17,246 nt of DNA, taken from assembly GCA_016215085.1 (NCBI GenBank), contig JACRMD010000125.1:1-17246 (forward strand), read 5' to 3'. This stretch comes from Solirubrobacterales bacterium (GTDB lineage: Bacteria; Actinomycetota; Thermoleophilia; Solirubrobacterales; Solirubrobacteraceae). Below, one piece after another: positions 13,691-17,246 of the stretch. Each line of letters starts with the position of its first letter. The stretch's first letter is position 1. Below the pieces are notes generated by a model. The model saw only the letters and a program-made list of their open reading frames with translations. It did not search any database and was not told the origin of the DNA. A program made the translations under genes and the position numbers.

Positions 13691-14710
13691 TCACGTCGAG
13701 CGCTCGACGACGTAGGGGAGCAGGTCGCGGATGAAGCGCAGTGGCGCCGGCCGCGACGCCGCGGCGAACGCCTCGTCGAAGAGGTCGAGCGCCGAGGCCG
13801 TCATGCGGTCGGCGTAGGCGTTGGCGTACATGATGCTGTCGTGCTCGTGCATCAGCTCGAGCACGCGCGCGGCGGCGGCCGGCGTGCGCGCAGGGGCCGG
13901 CGCGCGCAGGTAGTCCACCACCTCGGCGCGCTGGGGCTCGGCGGCCGCGTTGAGGAGGTGGATGAGCATCAGCGTCCGCTTGCCCTCGCGGATGTCGCCG
14001 AGGTGCTCCTTGCCGTGGCGCTCGTGCGAGCCGGCGATGCTGAGGACGTCGTCGCGGATCTGGAAGGCCACGCCGAGGTGGAGGCCGAAGCGCGTCAGCG
14101 CGTCGAGCGGCGCAGTGCCGCGTGCGCCGACGACCGCGCCGAGGCGCAGCGGGGCGACCGTCGTGTACCAGCCCGTCTTGCGGACGACCATCCGCAGGTA
14201 GTCGTCGGTCGCCAGGTCCGTCACGCCGTCGCGCTGCCAGCCGAGCTCCAGCGCCTGCCCGGCGGTGGTCAGCCGCACCATGGTGAGGAACTCGTCGACG
14301 ACCTCGCGCGCGAGCCGGCTGCCGAGCCGGCCGGGGTCGAGGAGCGGCTGGAGCGCCAGCCCCGCGAGCGCGTCGCCGGCGTTGACGGCGAGGCCTACAC
14401 CATGCACCTCGTGCAGCGCCGGCGCGCCGCGGCGCGTCGGCGTCGCGTCCTCGACGTCGTCGTGGATGAGGAACGAGTTGTGCAGCAGCTCGAGCGCCAC
14501 CGCCGGGCCGAGACCCTCCTCGAGCGCTCCCGCGTGGGCCTGGCAGCAGGCCAGCAGCAACGCCGGGCGCAGGCCCTTGCCGCTGCGGCGCGGGTAGTCG
14601 GCGACCAGGTCGTCGAGATACGCGGCGGGCGGTCCGGCGGCGAGCAGCTGCTCCATCGCCGCCCGGGTCGCGCGCGCGTACAGCTCCAGGCGCGCCTCGA
14701 CCCCCGCCAT
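13691..14710 (-). CDS. Polyprenyl diphosphate synthase (geranylgeranyl-type)
   Basis: This 339-residue cytoplasmic trans-prenyltransferase condenses isopentenyl diphosphate with allylic diphosphates. The first Asp-rich motif is DDVED at 84-88 in LLHNSFLIHDDVEDATPTRR. The substrate-binding GKGLRPALLLACC lies near 45. The second motif is DDVLS at 220-224 in AFQIRDDVLSI, where the last Asp of DDxxD is Ser, followed by GKEHLGDIREGKRTL. Length and motifs fit GGPP synthases of the IdsB/CrtE type; exact chain length is not certain. It is the last gene of the minus operon: ATG 14710 overlaps the upstream TGA by one base (TGATG), a sign of translational coupling. With the FAD enzyme it suggests carotenoid-like or other isoprenoid synthesis. 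Confidence 0.9.
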   Translation of the reverse strand: MAGVEARLELYARATRAAMEQLLAAGPPAAYLDDLVADYPRRSGKGLRPALLLACCQAHAGALEEGLGPAVALELLHNSFLIHDDVEDATPTRRGAPALHEVHGVGLAVNAGDALAGLALQPLLDPGRLGSRLAREVVDEFLTMVRLTTAGQALELGWQRDGVTDLATDDYLRMVVRKTGWYTTVAPLRLGAVVGARGTAPLDALTRFGLHLGVAFQIRDDVLSIAGSHERHGKEHLGDIREGKRTLMLIHLLNAAAEPQRAEVVDYLRAPAPARTPAAAARVLELMHEHDSIMYANAYADRMTASALDLFDEAFAAASRPAPLRFIRDLLPYVVERST

Positions 14711-15300
14711 CACTCCACGACCAGGAGGACCGGCACGCTGGCCGACGGCAGCCCCGAGGCCAGCACGAGGCCGTGGTAGGACCCGGGCGTCGCCTCCGCC
14801 GGCAGCGGCAGCGCGAGGGTGGCCGAGGCGCTGGCGCCTGCGGGGATGTCGAGCACCGGGGGCGAGAAGGCCCCGCGCGCGCCCGCCACCAGCGCCCCGT
14901 CGTGGGCGGCGAGGTCGGTGACCCGCAGCGCGACGTCCGACAGCGGTGACGCGGTCTGGTTGTGCAGCCACACCGGCGACCGCGCCTCCCCGCCGCGCGC
15001 TCCCACCATCGACACGGGCGCCCCGGCGGCGCCGCCGCGGCCGGTCGCGGTCAGGTCCACCAGGTCGGCGTAGACCGAGAACGTCTCGCGGAAGAGGTCG
15101 GCGTAGAGGTCGATCGCGCGCGCGACGGCCGCCCGCATCTGGGGCCCGGCCGCGGGCAGGCCCCGGTCGCCGGCGTCCTCGAGCGCGCGCAGGGCCTCGT
15201 CGGGTCGCAGCCGCGGCACCTCGCGCCCGGCCACCTCCGCCATGAGCTGCGCGAACAGCCGCGCCGCCGACTCGCCCGGGCTGCCGTCGTGCGCGCTCAC
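14710..15300 (-). CDS. Unknown protein with helical N-terminus and NEW3/Ig-like C-terminus
   Basis: A 196-residue frame with no signal peptide. Residues 5-75 are helical (ESAARLFAQLMAEVAGREV, then AVARAIDLYADLFRETFSVYADL). Residues 95-196 look like a beta sandwich of the NEW3/Ig-like kind (SPVWLHNQTASPLSDVALRV, ... LDIPAGASASATLALPLPAE, ... PGSYHGLVLASG). I know no function. GTG 15300 overlaps the TGA of the FAD gene as GTGA, and its own TGA overlaps the synthase ATG as TGATG, so all three are translated together. ATG 15321 is an alternative start that would overlap the FAD gene by 25 bases. The tight coupling suggests a partner of the two enzymes, perhaps a scaffold or lipid-handling subunit; that is inference. 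Confidence 0.7.
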   Translation of the reverse strand: MSAHDGSPGESAARLFAQLMAEVAGREVPRLRPDEALRALEDAGDRGLPAAGPQMRAAVARAIDLYADLFRETFSVYADLVDLTATGRGGAAGAPVSMVGARGGEARSPVWLHNQTASPLSDVALRVTDLAAHDGALVAGARGAFSPPVLDIPAGASASATLALPLPAEATPGSYHGLVLASGLPSASVPVLLVVE

Positions 15301-17246
15301 GCCGCACCGAGCCCGATCCATGATCCCGCGACGCCGTGCGCCGGCGGATGCCCGCGCACGGCGTTGGCCGCCTGCACGCCGGCCAGCACGGCGGCCTCGA
15401 TGCAGCCCGCGTTCAGCCCGCAGTCGATCCAGTCGCCGGCGAGGAACAGGTTCCCGTAGCCGGAGGCGTCCGCCCGCAGCCGCAGCCGCCCGGTGCCGGG
15501 CAGCGCCTGCACGTAGCGGTCCGCGGGGGCCACGTTGGCGCGCGTGTACCGCGCGCGCACCAGCTCCGCACGGAATCCCGGCCACAGGTGCGCGACGTCG
15601 CGCTCGAGGAACCGCCGCGCGTTGGCGCGCACCACGCGCTCGCCATCGGCGGCGTCGCGGGCCGGCAGGACGCTGCAGAAGTAGCCGATCGCCCCCGGCC
15701 GGTCGCCGGCCGGCCAGTCCTCGCGCTCGACGAGGTGGCTCATCGAGGCGTAGGTGTCGAACGGGCTGACGTAGCCGCTGACGGTGGCGCCGGGGTACGG
15801 CCACCCGAGACGCCGCTCGTCCGCGCGCAGCCACAGCTGCAGCGCCTGCGTCGGGACGGTCGCGACGCCCTGCACCATCGCGCGCCAGCGCGGCGAGTCC
15901 TCCAGCAGCTCCTCGCACAGCGACGCGACCGGTCCCAGCGAGGTGGCGAGCACGACGTCGTCGAAGTCGGCGCCCGCGCGCAGCACGGCGTCGCGCTCGC
16001 CCACCGGCCCGCCCGCCGGCGTCGGGAAGCACGGCAGCCCGTGCACGCGCACGAGCGGATCGGGGTCACGGGCCCGCACCCGCAGGTCGATCGCCGCGAC
16101 GGCCCCGCGGCCGGGGGAGAGGCGCAGGCGCTGCGCGCGATGGCCGGGCCGGAACGTCACGCCGCGCCCGCGGAGCGCCTGCAGCAGCGGCGCGAAGACC
16201 ACGTCGCCCATGCCGGCCTGCAGGCGCCACATGATCGAGCCGCGGTACTCGAAGAAGAGCTTGCCCGCGAGGAACAGCCCCAGCCCCGCGGGGAACCGCG
16301 GTCGCTCGCGATCGCCGTCCTCGAAGGCGAAGGCCAGGTCGTACATGCCGCGGACCAGCGCGCAGTCCAGCGTCTCCGGGCGCGCGCCGTGCCCCGCCAG
16401 CCACGCGCGGAAGTCGAGGTGGTCGATCGCCGTGAAGCCCGCGGGGTCGCTGAGCAGCCCGTCGCGGATCGTCCCCAGCATCGTCGTGGCCACGAGGTCG
16501 GCGAGCTCGGCCGACCGCCGCCCGGCGTCGTCGCGCGCGGCCCGCGCGACGAGGTCCGCGCGGAGCCCGTCGAGGTAGCCGGTGACGAGCGTCGCCAGCG
16601 AGCCGCCGCGCGGGACGCCCGCGCGCAGCACCCGCAGCGACTCCACGGCGCCGACGAGCGCGGCGATCTCGGCGCGGCGCAGCAGCTCCACGAACGCCGC
16701 CGGGCCGCCGCCGCGCGGCGGCGGCTCGGCCGCCCCGCTGAGCACGACCCGCGGCGGCGCCGCCGCGCCGATCGACGCCGAGAAGTCCACCAGCAGCCCG
16801 AGGCCGCGCCGCACGAAGCCGGCCACCGTCAGCGGGCGGCCGCCCGGCAGCCCGGGCTCGCCGTCGTTGCGCGCGAAGGCGGCGACCCAGTGCGACCACG
16901 TGCCGTCGCGACGGTCCTCCACGCCGACGAGGTCGGCCGGGGCGAACGCGTCGCGCCACCCCTGGATCGGGCAGCCGGGATCGGTGGCCGCACGGTCGAG
17001 CTCCTCGTAGACGTCGCGCATCAGCCGGAAGGCGTTGTCGTAGTAGCCGAGCCACACGTGGAGCCCGTGCTCCTCGATCCGCCCGTGCACCCCGCGGGTG
17101 CTCGCGCCCTTCCCGCCGGGGTGCGGTGCCGCCTCGTACACGCAGACGTCGAGCTCGCCGCGCTCGTGCTCGCCGCTGAGGGCCCAGGCCGCGGAGAGCC
17201 CCGCCATCCCGCCGCCGAGGATGGCGACGCGCCTCTTCCGGGTGGC
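15297..17246 (-). CDS. COG3349-type FAD oxidoreductase (carotene-desaturase-like), N-terminus cut by window
   Basis: 649 residues are visible and the frame is open to the right edge, so the start lies outside the window. The Rossmann motif VAILGGGMAGLSAAWALSG is followed by YEAAPHPGGKGAS and EEHGLHVWLGYYDNAFRLMRD. These match the COG3349 branch of the amine oxidase/phytoene desaturase superfamily. The C-terminal flavin motif is LFLAGDWIDCGLNAGCIEAAVLAGVQAANAV. Relatives desaturate or isomerise carotenoids and related isoprenoids; the true substrate is unknown. No Tat signal is seen in the visible part. It is the first visible gene of the coupled operon leading to the polyprenyl diphosphate synthase, which fits an isoprenoid substrate. 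It is a distant paralog of the FAD enzyme at 5128-6897. Confidence 0.85.
   Translation of the reverse strand, partial: ATRKRRVAILGGGMAGLSAAWALSGEHERGELDVCVYEAAPHPGGKGASTRGVHGRIEEHGLHVWLGYYDNAFRLMRDVYEELDRAATDPGCPIQGWRDAFAPADLVGVEDRRDGTWSHWVAAFARNDGEPGLPGGRPLTVAGFVRRGLGLLVDFSASIGAAAPPRVVLSGAAEPPPRGGGPAAFVELLRRAEIAALVGAVESLRVLRAGVPRGGSLATLVTGYLDGLRADLVARAARDDAGRRSAELADLVATTMLGTIRDGLLSDPAGFTAIDHLDFRAWLAGHGARPETLDCALVRGMYDLAFAFEDGDRERPRFPAGLGLFLAGKLFFEYRGSIMWRLQAGMGDVVFAPLLQALRGRGVTFRPGHRAQRLRLSPGRGAVAAIDLRVRARDPDPLVRVHGLPCFPTPAGGPVGERDAVLRAGADFDDVVLATSLGPVASLCEELLEDSPRWRAMVQGVATVPTQALQLWLRADERRLGWPYPGATVSGYVSPFDTYASMSHLVEREDWPAGDRPGAIGYFCSVLPARDAADGERVVRANARRFLERDVAHLWPGFRAELVRARYTRANVAPADRYVQALPGTGRLRLRADASGYGNLFLAGDWIDCGLNAGCIEAAVLAGVQAANAVRGHPPAHGVAGSWIGLGAA

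Noticed and set aside
14962..15459. Plus-strand frames over the FAD/prenyl synthase operon
   Set aside because: Antisense shadows with Arg/Pro/Ala-rich translations and no motif.

Overview
The window is very GC-rich chromosomal DNA with almost no intergenic space. The genes point to a high-GC actinobacterium: a hydrophobic zinc-metallopeptidase lipoprotein, a DUF892 protein, COG3349-type FAD enzymes, and TANNNT -10 boxes placed 6-7 bases before start codons. A Thermoleophilia/Solirubrobacterales-like member is my best guess. That placement is inference from style, not from a marker gene. No mobile element, integrase, CRISPR array or rRNA is visible.

Left part (1-5.1 kb): the 3' end of an unrecognised gene; a flavodoxin-fold NAD(P)H:FMN oxidoreductase-like protein; a membrane GGDEF diguanylate cyclase convergent to it; a PfkB sugar kinase; a lipoprotein zinc metallopeptidase; and a TetR regulator. 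The TetR gene and a Tat-type FAD oxidoreductase (5128-6897) diverge from a strikingly symmetric bidirectional promoter.

Middle (6.9-11.6 kb): an M32 carboxypeptidase gene broken by an in-frame TAG at codon 418; a regulatory intergenic region with a hairpin, a dyad and a small ORF; a LysR regulator; a tiny two-helix membrane protein; a HARE-HTH-like winged-helix/coiled-coil protein with an apparent one-base frameshift near its start; a DnaA-box-like cluster; a small Arg-rich protein; and an aspartate/glutamate racemase-family enzyme.

Right part (11.6-17.2 kb): a secreted/membrane bactofilin-like polytopic protein; a strong hairpin; a DUF892 ferritin-like protein with a 112-residue Ser/Arg-rich tail; tRNA-His with its promoter and terminator; and a tightly coupled minus-strand operon. 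The operon encodes a COG3349 FAD oxidoreductase (cut by the window edge), an unknown protein with a NEW3/Ig-like domain, and a (geranylgeranyl-type) polyprenyl diphosphate synthase, so it probably makes or modifies an isoprenoid/carotenoid-like lipid.

Four convergent gene pairs end on one shared CTAG, each strand reading it as its TAG stop. Two genes carry single-site lesions, so the source reads should be checked before either is called a true pseudogene.
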